DNA of 64,000 nt, taken from Oceanobacillus iheyensis HTE831. Its GTDB lineage: Bacteria; Bacillota; Bacilli; Bacillales; Amphibacillaceae. Under the pieces are notes generated by a model. That model saw nothing but the letters and a program-made list of their open reading frames with translations, did no database searches and was not told where the DNA came from. The DNA lies in contig NC_004193.1 in the NCBI RefSeq assembly GCF_000011245.1, positions 2,520,501 through 2,584,500 on the forward strand, in the 5' to 3' direction. Shown here piece by piece: positions 56,152-62,966 of the stretch. Every line of letters begins with the position of its first letter. Within the stretch, counting starts at the first letter, position 1. Both the position numbers and the translations under genes were made by a program.

Positions 56152-57291
56152 TTAACTGGGCGAATATGGAACTTTAATTATTATAGATGTTCCTTTTCCT
56201 ATTGCAGATTTTATATTTAATTCTCCCTCAAGCATCTCCACTCTCTCTCTCATCCCAATAAGACCGAAAGATTTGTCACTTTTTTCATTCTGATCAAAAC
56301 CTTTTCCTTCATCTTTCACAATCAATGTTAAGTTTTCTCTACGAATCTCTAATTTAACTTGGATTAATGCAGCTTCACTATGCTTAATCGCATTTTGAAT
56401 GGATTCTTGCATCAACCGAAATAGAGCAATTTCATATTTTTGATTCAATCGTTTTTCTTCGCCAATAACATTAAAATTTATTGTAATCGAATGATATTCT
56501 GAAATACTTTCCACATATTTTCTAATCGTCGGTATAAGTCCTAAATCATCAAGTGCCATTGGACGAAGATCGTAAATGATTCTCCTCACTTCATATAATG
56601 ATGAGCGAACCATTTTACGTACACTATGAATCTCCTCAATTGCTTGGTCATGTGTTCCTTTTTTTATCGTTCTCTCAAGGATTTCTGATCGTAGTAACAT
56701 ATTCGCTAGCATTTGTGCAGGGCCATCATGAATTTCCCTCGATAATTTTCTTCTCTCTTCTTCTTGTGCTTCAATAATCTTCAAACCAAATTCTTGCTTT
56801 TCTTTAGCATTTTCGATCATTTCATTAACTTGACGAAAATCATCTTGTAGATAATTTAATATAACAGCAATTTTACCTGCTAAATTCTCAGCTCGATTGA
56901 TAGTATGTGATAAACCAATTAACCTTCGTTCAAGTTCATCTCTCTTTTCCCTCAGCGATTTTTCTTCTTGCCTTAAAATAGCGAGTTTCGTTTGCATTAA
57001 ATGCGTATTTTCATATACTTCTCGAATTTCATCTTCGGAATATTTTTCGAAATATTTACTCACTTCTGCTAATCGCTTACGAGAAAATCGAACTCTTTCT
57101 TCCAGTTGGTCACCATTTTGAATGTGGCGTAAAACTTTTTCTTTGGTTAATTTAAGCTCCCGAACTAAGTGTTCGTGCTCTTTTCTGGCCTCTTCACTTA
57201 TATTAAAAATTTCATCTTTACTGTTTTCAACTACATCAACCATTTCATTAACCACGTGATCCAAAGCTTTATCAGTTATTTTGATTGCCAT
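56152..57291 (-). CDS. degS: Sensor histidine kinase DegS
   Basis: DegS is the cytoplasmic kinase of DegU. The 379-residue protein lacks membrane segments, as expected, and consists of an N-terminal coiled-coil sensor domain (about 1-180), a HisKA_3 region with phospho-acceptor His in RKLSREIHDGPAQMLANMLL near 185-204, and a HATPase domain with LMQESIQNAIKHSEA, VKDEGKGFD and SFGLIGMRERVEMLEG. Length and arrangement match B. subtilis DegS. It is divergent from yvyE across 154 bp that must contain both promoters. Confidence 0.97.
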   Translation of the reverse strand: MAIKITDKALDHVVNEMVDVVENSKDEIFNISEEARKEHEHLVRELKLTKEKVLRHIQNGDQLEERVRFSRKRLAEVSKYFEKYSEDEIREVYENTHLMQTKLAILRQEEKSLREKRDELERRLIGLSHTINRAENLAGKIAVILNYLQDDFRQVNEMIENAKEKQEFGLKIIEAQEEERRKLSREIHDGPAQMLANMLLRSEILERTIKKGTHDQAIEEIHSVRKMVRSSLYEVRRIIYDLRPMALDDLGLIPTIRKYVESISEYHSITINFNVIGEEKRLNQKYEIALFRLMQESIQNAIKHSEAALIQVKLEIRRENLTLIVKDEGKGFDQNEKSDKSFGLIGMRERVEMLEGELNIKSAIGKGTSIIIKVPYSPS

Positions 57292-57445
57292 AATACATCC
57301 ACCAACCTATGTTATAATTATTCGTAACGTTTCGCTGTTTGTAAGGGTTAGATTAAGAATATTTCAAAAGATATTATTTATTCCTTCCTTATACTCATAA
57401 TGTGATCTATCTACTATAATGTTAGTTTGAGGTGAGAAAATCAAG

Positions 57446-58102
57446 ATGTTAAATACCTATTATACCGTAAAACAACAAGGTATGGATGAAATAACTATTC
57501 AAAAATCTCGATTTATTGGATATGTCAAACGGGTGGAAACAGAAGAGGATGCCCAAGAATTTATTCAAGAAATTAAAAAGAAGCATTATAATGCAACACA
57601 CAACTGTTCGGCATATATGATTGGGGAAAATGATCAGATTCAAAAAGCAAATGATGATGGTGAGCCTAGTGGAACCGCTGGTGTTCCCATTTTAGAAGTA
57701 TTAAAGAAAAAAGGATTGAAAGATACAGCAGTAGTAATAACTCGTTATTTCGGAGGGATTAAATTAGGAGCTGGTGGCTTAATTCGTGCTTATGGAAGCA
57801 CTACTTCTCAAGCAATCAAAACAACAGGAATTGTAAAACGACAATTGATGCAATGCATCTCAGTAAAGGTCGAATATCCTTTACTCGGTAAACTAGAGAA
57901 TGAATTAAGACAATCTACCGAATTTATATTGGATGATATTCATTATCTGGAAAATGTCGAGTTTATTGTTTATATAATCGAAGGAGAAGAAGCAAGTTTT
58001 ATTTCTTGGATTACTAATTTAACAAGTGATCAAGCAACTATTGAAATACTAGATAAAAAATACATGGAAATTGATGTTGATGATACACCTTCTCGTTCTT
58101 GA
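57446..58102 (+). CDS. yvyE: YigZ/IMPACT family protein (YvyE)
   Basis: This 218-residue protein of the UPF0029/IMPACT family has the N-terminal domain with FIGYVKRVETEEDAQEFIQEIKKKHYNATHNCSAYMIG and the core motif NDDGEPSGTAGVPILEVLKKKGLKDTAVVITRYFGGIKLGAGGLIRAYG (about 71-118), and a C-terminal DUF1949 domain. Bacterial members are thought to regulate translation or RNA metabolism. TTTGAGGTGAG precedes the ATG. It is the only plus-strand gene in the window and is divergent from degS, as in B. subtilis. Confidence 0.94.
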   Translation: MLNTYYTVKQQGMDEITIQKSRFIGYVKRVETEEDAQEFIQEIKKKHYNATHNCSAYMIGENDQIQKANDDGEPSGTAGVPILEVLKKKGLKDTAVVITRYFGGIKLGAGGLIRAYGSTTSQAIKTTGIVKRQLMQCISVKVEYPLLGKLENELRQSTEFILDDIHYLENVEFIVYIIEGEEASFISWITNLTSDQATIEILDKKYMEIDVDDTPSRS

Positions 58103-58112
58103 TTATGGCAAA

Positions 58113-58155
58113 CAAAAGCCTACGGACGTAAATCGATATACGCTCGTAGGCTTTT
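58113..58155 (+). terminator. Intrinsic terminator of yvyE
   Basis: AAAAGCCTACG and CGTAGGCTTTT form an 11-bp perfect stem with a loop of about 20 nt and a T-tract on plus, 11 nt after the yvyE stop. It also faces the small minus-strand gene at 58160. Confidence 0.8.
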
Positions 58156-58159
58156 ATAA

Positions 58160-58315
58160 CTATCTTGCCGGGTGTATATACTTTTTTAAATTCGGATTCA
58201 TTGATAACTCTTCAACCAGCTGCTTAATCAGCTCTTCAGAAGAGCCTATCTTTTGATTTTCGGTATCATGAATCATTCGCTGAAGAATATTCTGATACTG
58301 TTCTTGCTCTCTCAT
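58160..58315 (-). CDS. Small hypothetical protein, 51 residues
   Basis: A short frame on minus starts with ATG at 58315, 8 nt after AAAGGCGGT, and ends at TAG 58160. It encodes MREQEQYQNILQRMIHDTEN then QKIGSSEELIKQLVEEL and NPNLKKYIHPAR. The sequence is hydrophilic, helical and acidic with no signal peptide. It converges on yvyE and shares its bidirectional terminator. I do not recognise a family. The good ribosome site and protein-like composition support coding. Confidence 0.65.
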   Translation of the reverse strand: MREQEQYQNILQRMIHDTENQKIGSSEELIKQLVEELSMNPNLKKYIHPAR

Positions 58316-58427
58316 TTAATTCTACCGCCTTTTACGAGAATATAACCTTATATTCCATTAATCATGTAGTCGGATTTTGTCTTGTAATGAAATTTATTGT
58401 TGTTAATCGTAATTTTATACAATTTTT

Positions 58428-58919
58428 TCAGACATGTCTATACTTTTTTTGTAATCTGAAAATCACAGCAATTACAAGTAATGCTAGACTTCCTCCAAGT
58501 ACATCTAGGATCACATCTCCGACATATGGAGTTCGGTTTGGAGTAATCCCCTGATGTAGTTCATCTACAATTGCATATAAACCAGTGAGGATTATAGACC
58601 AAATATAGATCTTGCCTCTATTCCATTGTGTGTTCTTTATAAAAGATATGAAAAACAAACATGTTAGAATAAAGAATACGCTGACATGAGCACCTTTTCT
58701 TAAAAAGAACTCTATAAATCCTTCTATCCCTAACGCTTCGACACTTACAATAGATGAATGATACGTAAACTCTACCCAAGATAAATAAGGATATAAAAAT
58801 TGTAAGTCTAATCCACTTAATAACGGTTTAACATCTTGATTCTCATATGGAGTTGCAGATGAAATAAAAATCACCAACATCCACAGAATTGGTAATAAAT
58901 ATAATGATTTTAAACGCAA
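58428..58919 (-). CDS. VanZ-like membrane protein
   Basis: A 163-residue protein with four hydrophobic segments and the VanZ family pattern: LLPILWMLVIFISSATPYENQ at the start, FFLRKGAHVSVFFILTCLFF near 71-90, IWSIILTGLYAIVDELHQGITPNRTPYVGDVILDVLGGSLALLV near 107-150. The R-K-x-H and DE-x-HQ-x-x-x-P-x-R motifs are those conserved in this family. Some VanZ proteins give low-level teicoplanin resistance; the role of this one is not known. No neighbouring van genes are present. Confidence 0.88.
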   Translation of the reverse strand: MRLKSLYLLPILWMLVIFISSATPYENQDVKPLLSGLDLQFLYPYLSWVEFTYHSSIVSVEALGIEGFIEFFLRKGAHVSVFFILTCLFFISFIKNTQWNRGKIYIWSIILTGLYAIVDELHQGITPNRTPYVGDVILDVLGGSLALLVIAVIFRLQKKYRHV

Positions 58920-59147
58920 AACAAATACATCCTTTTAAATAAAATGCACCTTCATCTTAGTTGAAGATTTCGTTTCTACATCACTAGGTGTTAATGTCGC
59001 AAAAGTATGATGAAAAATCCCTTTGAATCGAATAGGACTTATCACACATGTATAAAATGACTCCCAAAAATACTTCGACAGAAATATATCTCGTTTCTAG
59101 TATATACATTAATACTATAATTGCCACTTCATATGTACTGCATCTGT

Positions 59148-59197
59148 AAAAAATCATTAGCCTGTTAAGATTTTAAACTTAACAAACTAATGATTAT
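59148..59197 (-). terminator. Terminator of sinR, overlapping its stop codon
   Basis: AATCATTAG and CTAATGATT enclose a nested TGTTAAG/CTTAACA stem; six U residues follow on minus. The 5' stem includes the sinR stop codon. The gap 58920-59147 beyond it shows nothing recognisable. Confidence 0.8.
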
Positions 59198-59513
59198 TTT
59201 TCTGACGCCATTTATTAAATTCAAGGTATTCTTTAAATTGTTCTTTTGATACACCGGATTTCATCGCTTCTTGAACAATTTGCATCCATTCTTCATCAAG
59301 ATCAGCATCATCATTATTATTTTCTAAAATTATTTCATTTACAGTTACGCCTAAGACATTACTTATTTTTTCTATAAATTGAATAGAAGGATTAGATTGA
59401 AGATTACGCTCAATCGAACTTAAATATGATTTAGCGACTCCTGCTTTTTCCGCTAATTCGGAAATGGACATTCTTTTTTCTAGGCGTAGTTGTTTTATTT
59501 TTTCGCCGATCAA
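59187..59513 (-). CDS. sinR: Biofilm master repressor SinR
   Basis: SinR represses matrix genes in Bacillus and is neutralised by SinI. The 108-residue protein has an XRE-type HTH (RLEKRMSISELAEKAGVAKSYLSSIERNLQSNPSIQFIEKISNVLGV, about 10-57), and a C-terminal SinI/SinR interaction domain with DEEWMQIVQEAMKSGVSKEQFKEYLEFNKWRQ. The first helix region is nearly identical to B. subtilis SinR. The start is TTG at 59513, 5 nt after AGTAGGTGA, giving MIGEKIKQLR as in the family; the upstream GTG and ATG lie in that ribosome site. It is preceded by sinI and by an extended -10 promoter. Confidence 0.96.
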   Translation of the reverse strand: MIGEKIKQLRLEKRMSISELAEKAGVAKSYLSSIERNLQSNPSIQFIEKISNVLGVTVNEIILENNNDDADLDEEWMQIVQEAMKSGVSKEQFKEYLEFNKWRQKNNH

Positions 59514-59537
59514 GCTCATCACCTACTTTCACTGCAA

Positions 59538-59546
59538 ATTATAACA
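59538..59546 (-). promoter_or_regulatory. Extended -10 promoter of sinR
   Basis: TGTTATAAT (TG-n-TATAAT) on minus lies 24 nt before the sinR TTG, in the 78-nt sinI-sinR gap. B. subtilis also transcribes sinR separately from sinI. Confidence 0.55.
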
Positions 59547-59591
59547 TAACTGCAGCGAATAGTTCTATATTGCGTACGTTGTTCATACAAA

Positions 59592-59720
59592 TTACACCTT
59601 CTGACCTGTAACCATTATGAACTGTCTTATCTCTTCGATTGTAAGTCCCAATTCTCTCGCTTGTTTGATTAAACGTACCCACTCTTGATCAACCTTAACA
59701 GAATGTAATGTTTTATCCAC
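59592..59720 (-). CDS. sinI: SinI-type antirepressor, 42 residues
   Basis: SinI binds SinR and disrupts its tetramer, allowing matrix expression. This small frame encodes MDKTLHSVKVDQEWVRLIKQ then ARELGLTIEEIRQFIMVTGQ and KV. The part VDQEWVRLIKQARELGLTIEEIRQF aligns with the SinR-binding helices of B. subtilis SinI (LDQEWVELMVEAKEANISPEEIRKYL) and SlrA. It lacks the longer C-terminal tail of SinI. The start is GTG at 59720 with GGGGAC 6 nt upstream. It is 18 nt downstream of an apparent c-di-GMP-I riboswitch and 78 nt upstream of sinR. Confidence 0.9.
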   Translation of the reverse strand: MDKTLHSVKVDQEWVRLIKQARELGLTIEEIRQFIMVTGQKV

Positions 59721-59738
59721 GATTTAGTCCCCTACCTT

Positions 59739-59832
59739 ACATCCAGATAGTCCAGCCATCTTAGTAAAAATACCTTAGATCTGTGACTTTGCGTCCCCAT
59801 CTTTCAATAGGTTTGCCTTTTTCTGAGGATTT
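59739..59832 (-). ncRNA. Cyclic-di-GMP-I (GEMM-I) riboswitch in the sinI leader
   Basis: The RNA (minus strand) has the conserved GEMM-I core in order: closing ATCC (P1), AGGCAAACC (59818-59810), a GAAA tetraloop stem, GGGGACGCAAAG (59798-59787), then CAGATCTAAGGT, a U-rich loop, ACTAAGATGGCTGGACTATCTG, and closing GGAT (P1). CAGAT/ATCTG closes P3, and the GAAA loop can dock on the CTAAG/GATGG receptor. Size (94 nt) is normal. No intrinsic terminator follows; P1 ends only 5 nt before the AAGGTAGGGGAC ribosome site of sinI, so control at translation initiation is likely. Assignment is from the consensus, not from a covariance search. Confidence 0.88.
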
Positions 59833-59943
59833 CGTTTGATTTATAAGACTATCATACTATAATATCTTGCTTGTTTGTTTGACTTGTTTTGTCAGATAAA
59901 CACTAGTTTTGCAAGGTGTAATCCTATCTTTTGGTAAATGGAG

Positions 59944-60603
59944 TTACTTGGGAATTGACTTGTATTTTTGCCATATTAATACGAATAATCCAACACATAC
60001 AACCAAAAGTCCTAAAAGTAATATTGAGAATATGGAAGTAGCCGTGTCTGGCAGTAATTGATTATTAGAATCTCCATTATTGTTATCAACTACCCCCGAG
60101 ACTTCAGCCACATCATTTTCCTTACTGCCTTGAACTGTATCCCCTTCTGCATAGAAGATAAAAGAAAAAGAGCTGGAAACACCTTGAAAGTCATTACCCA
60201 AATGTGCAGGAAAGGTTACTGTGATATGCAAATCTTCATGACTCCCAGCATCTAAGTATCTAGAAGGTATTGAAGAAAACTCTGAAATCTTTCCATCATA
60301 TAATTTGTTCTGATCAACATCTTCAATTAATAATAAAAGCTCATTAAACAACTTATCATTACCATTATTTTCGACAGACATTTGATATTCAAATTCACTG
60401 ATCCCCGAGTTATTAATGGTTAGTGTTCTTGGTGCCCAATCACCAGGTTTCATATTTTCGATATTGAATAGAAAATCATCAGGCGTTATGGATAATTCAA
60501 TTTCACTCGCATCTGAATTATCCGTATCAGCATAAGAATGATAAGGGTAAATTAATGATACGATAATACTAAAACAGACAATAATAAGGATATTTTTCTT
60601 CAT
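59944..60603 (-). CDS. TasA/CalY-like matrix protein with LPDTA sortase signal
   Basis: A 219-residue exported protein. It has a signal peptide (KNILIIVCFSIIVSLIYPYHSYAD), a beta-rich CalY/TasA-like domain (about 30-155, with FNIENMKPGDWAPRTLTINNSG resembling the NLKPGDT segment of TasA and FEYQMSVENNG), an Asn/Ser linker, and a cell-wall sorting signal LLPDTA followed by a hydrophobic helix and KYKSIPK. LPDTA fits class D (SrtD-type) sortases. It is 29 nt after sipW, so likely cotranscribed with tapA-sipW. A wall anchor for the fibres is an inference. Confidence 0.85.
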   Translation of the reverse strand: MKKNILIIVCFSIIVSLIYPYHSYADTDNSDASEIELSITPDDFLFNIENMKPGDWAPRTLTINNSGISEFEYQMSVENNGNDKLFNELLLLIEDVDQNKLYDGKISEFSSIPSRYLDAGSHEDLHITVTFPAHLGNDFQGVSSSFSFIFYAEGDTVQGSKENDVAEVSGVVDNNNGDSNNQLLPDTATSIFSILLLGLLVVCVGLFVLIWQKYKSIPK

Positions 60604-60632
60604 TTCCTCACCTCCACTTTATGCTCATACAA

Positions 60633-61226
60633 TCACGTGGCGATTTGTTTATCTTCTTTGTCATCGTGAAATGCTTTCTGATTTCTTTCTAATTCACGTA
60701 ATCCTTGCCAAATGGTGATGACCGCATACCCCAAAAGTAATATACCAGGTATTAGTAATAGAAAAGCTCCGTTTTGTGTTTGTGCAAAGCTAACAAGGTA
60801 TCCTAAGTACGGTACTGTAAAACCCGTATATTCAGCGACAACATTTTCTGCAAAAACAGGATTTATATCTGCTGCATTATTGTTATCTCCTTTTGTTTCG
60901 TACATAATATGTTCCCCATTGTTTAACACTTCTGTAATTCGGTGTGTGACAAGTTTTGAATCTTCTTCCATAAATGTAATGACATCATCTTCTTGAAAAC
61001 GAGTCATATCCCCACCCGTTTCTACAGCAATGACAGATCCTGTTTGAATACCCGGCTCCATTGAACCAGATAGTACCGTTTTAAATTGAAGCCCAAATAG
61101 TTCTGGTTCTCCACCGCTTGCTTTCGTTGTAATTACGATAGTTGCCATCGTAACTAAACCAAGGAAAAGTACAAATGATACTAGATTACTTCCCCATTTT
61201 AACAGCCTTTTTTTTGTGATTTTCAT
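60633..61226 (-). CDS. sipW: Signal peptidase I SipW, ER-type
   Basis: SipW processes TasA and TapA. The 197-residue membrane protein has an N-terminal anchor (LVSFVLFLGLVTMATIVIT), the catalytic Ser in VLSGSMEPGIQTGSVIAV near 50-67 and, in place of the bacterial Lys, the His of LVTHRITEV near 92-100, followed by ETKGDNNNAADINPV. That Ser/His arrangement marks the archaeal/eukaryotic S26B branch. A second membrane helix lies near 150-172. The ATG overlaps the tapA stop by 4 nt, with GAGGAGGACG as ribosome site. Length matches B. subtilis SipW. Confidence 0.96.
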   Translation of the reverse strand: MKITKKRLLKWGSNLVSFVLFLGLVTMATIVITTKASGGEPELFGLQFKTVLSGSMEPGIQTGSVIAVETGGDMTRFQEDDVITFMEEDSKLVTHRITEVLNNGEHIMYETKGDNNNAADINPVFAENVVAEYTGFTVPYLGYLVSFAQTQNGAFLLLIPGILLLGYAVITIWQGLRELERNQKAFHDDKEDKQIAT

Positions 61227-62020
61227 TGATCGTCCTCCTCGCTTTCACCTGATTTTTCTGCTTCTGATTGCTCTTCTTTTTCATCAATCTCTGGATTCGT
61301 TTCAGGTATTGTCTCTATTTCTTCTGTTTCTTCTTGATTATTTTCATCTGAAACTTCTTCTGACTTTTGTTCTTCTATATCTGTATCTTCAGTTTTATCC
61401 TTTGGAAGCTCTTCCTCCGTCTTGTTCTCTTTACTATCGTTCTTGGCTTCCACTTCTTGTTGATTTTCATTTGACACTTCAACTTCTTTATCTTGCTTAT
61501 CTTGGGTAGATTTACACTTAATCATTATCTTCTTACTCCATTCATCATGCTGTTTTTCATCATTTTTAAATTCTGGATGTTGAAGAACACGAAATTGATA
61601 AGAACCGTTTTTATCAACATCAAATTTTAAGGTTGTTTGTTTTCCTGATTTTAGGGGTGCTAACTCCTTTTCACTTATTTTTTCCCCATTCTTCGGATTT
61701 CCGTTTTTACTAAAATAAATTTCATACGTAGTTGATTGTTTCATATCTTTTCCGATATTTTTTATCTCCGCTTGAATGGTTTGCATATCACATCCAGTTA
61801 TAGGATCCGTTCCTTTTTCAGTGAATTTAAGTTCACTTCCGTCCCACCAAACTCCTGCCCGTACATATCCATCTTGATCCTTCTCTGAAAAATACGAAGC
61901 TGTACCCGTTGTAGTAATCAAAGACACACAGGCAATTGCTACATATAATACGCCAACTAATTTAAGGATAAATATACTTTTCTTCTTTGATTTAAACTTA
62001 CGAACTCGCTTCATACGCAA
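61223..62020 (-). CDS. tapA: TapA-like amyloid fibre assembly protein
   Basis: TapA (YqxM) anchors and helps assemble TasA fibres. This 265-residue protein has a basic N-terminus (MRMKRVRKFKSKKK), a membrane/signal segment (IFILKLVGVLYVAIACVSLITTTGTA) with the SipW-type site TASYFSEKDQ, and a folded domain with two Cys (about 80 and 160; TGCDMQTIQAEIKNIGKDMKQSTTYEIYFSKNG). The last 90 residues are very acidic, rich in E, D, K, N and Q. The start is TTG at 62020, 6 nt after GGGAGGG; ATG at 62014 is possible. It is translationally coupled to sipW. Confidence 0.88.
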   Translation of the reverse strand: MRMKRVRKFKSKKKSIFILKLVGVLYVAIACVSLITTTGTASYFSEKDQDGYVRAGVWWDGSELKFTEKGTDPITGCDMQTIQAEIKNIGKDMKQSTTYEIYFSKNGNPKNGEKISEKELAPLKSGKQTTLKFDVDKNGSYQFRVLQHPEFKNDEKQHDEWSKKIMIKCKSTQDKQDKEVEVSNENQQEVEAKNDSKENKTEEELPKDKTEDTDIEEQKSEEVSDENNQEETEEIETIPETNPEIDEKEEQSEAEKSGESEEDDQ

Positions 62021-62046
62021 ATCAATCCCTCCCTGGTTAGCTATAC

Positions 62047-62088
62047 TTTGGTTTAATAATTATTAGCTGGAATGATTAGTAAACCAAA
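62047..62088. repeat. Inverted repeat at the tapA promoter
   Basis: TTTGGTTTA (62047-62055) pairs with TAAACCAAA (62080-62088), with further AATAAT/ATTA symmetry inside. It lies just after a possible promoter TTAACA-N16-TATATT (62115-62088) and 27 nt before the tapA start; it could be a repressor site or a leader hairpin. Confidence 0.5.
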
Positions 62089-62205
62089 ATATACTAAATA
62101 ACAAATATCTGTTAAAAACTGATATATGCATCAATTTAATAATAAGTATTTTGTGTACTTCCTAAATATTGGCTGTTTTTGATTTCCATTGCAGATTGGG
62201 CTATC

Positions 62206-62330
62206 CACAGGCACGGCCTCAGCTAACTTGAAAAGAAGAACACTCTTCAAGTGAAACTTCAGCTCGTGCTATTCCTGCAGGAGTCGCCGTCTTCCATCAC
62301 AATTAAAGCCAAGATACTTCTATAAATCTT
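62206..62330. repeat. Dispersed repeat remnant, copy F (CAGGAGTCG type)
   Basis: The 326-bp gap between calY and tapA holds this element. ATTCCTGCAGGAGTCGCCGT and CATCACAATTAAAGCCAAGA match copy E at 26001. An ACTTGAA-AGA/TCTTCAAGT hairpin (about 62225-62252) lies beside it. Confidence 0.6.
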
Positions 62331-62346
62331 TCAAATAAGTACTTCT

Positions 62347-62907
62347 TTACTCTGCTTTTTCTTGACTTGCATGGAAGATTAGATCGAATTTCAGTTCATC
62401 ACCTTGGAACATATTTTGATCTCCTTCATTGTCTTTAAACCAGAAATCAAATTGTAGCTTTGTTGTCGATTCAGACACTTGACCTTCAGCAAGGGTCACA
62501 TCTTTTAACTCACTAATTGGGATGTAGTCAGATATAACGTCATCTGAGTCTTTATTCGTTATTTTGACGAAAATATGATCTGCGAAGTCAGCTTTCTTAT
62601 TATCATTATGTTTATCTTTAATAGAATAAGTAGAAGTTAGTAGCACATCTTTAAACGTGAGCGATCCTGCATTATGCAGATTTATAGAATAAGTTTTCTT
62701 ATCCCCAGGTTTTATATCTTTTAAAGCTATATCCAATTCGCCAGATTCATTTGGAGATTGTAATTCTAAATCCAATGTTCCAGAGACAAATGAATTTTGG
62801 GTAGTTTCCGTATCACTAAAAAACGCAAACGTTCCTCCACCTACAAACCCCATTCCTATCATTCCAGCTGCAACACCAATTAAAATTTTCTGCTTGTATT
62901 GCTTCAT
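62347..62907 (-). CDS. TasA/CalY family fibre protein, second copy
   Basis: A 186-residue CalY/TasA (M73-family-like) protein with signal MKQYKQKILIGVAAGMIGMGFVGGGTFAFFSDTET, where SipW should cleave near GTFA. The mature domain contains SGTLDLELQSPNE, IALKDIKPGDKKTYSINLHNAGSLTFKDVLL and a C-terminal FHASQEKAE. I chose the ATG at 62907, 6 nt after GGGAGGT, because TTG at 62913 abuts that site. It is 59 nt after the first tasA gene, with a hairpin between. Confidence 0.93.
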   Translation of the reverse strand: MKQYKQKILIGVAAGMIGMGFVGGGTFAFFSDTETTQNSFVSGTLDLELQSPNESGELDIALKDIKPGDKKTYSINLHNAGSLTFKDVLLTSTYSIKDKHNDNKKADFADHIFVKITNKDSDDVISDYIPISELKDVTLAEGQVSESTTKLQFDFWFKDNEGDQNMFQGDELKFDLIFHASQEKAE

Positions 62908-62940
62908 TGCCAAACCTCCCTTATCTATAAATTAAAAGAG

Positions 62941-62961
62941 AAGGGAGGTTAGCCCTCCCTT
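62941..62961 (-). terminator. Intercistronic hairpin between tasA and calY copies
   Basis: AAGGGAGG and CCTCCCTT form an 8-bp perfect stem with a 5-nt loop, followed by CTCTTTT on minus. It may cause partial termination or protect the first message, giving unequal amounts of the two fibre proteins. Confidence 0.6.
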
Positions 62962-62966
62962 AAATA

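Noticed and set aside
59885..59900. TTTGTCAGA near the sinI leader as a Spo0A box
   Set aside because: It differs from the 0A consensus TTTGTCRAA at one key base and the site is 150 nt or more from the sinI start with no mapped promoter. Too weak to list as a feature.
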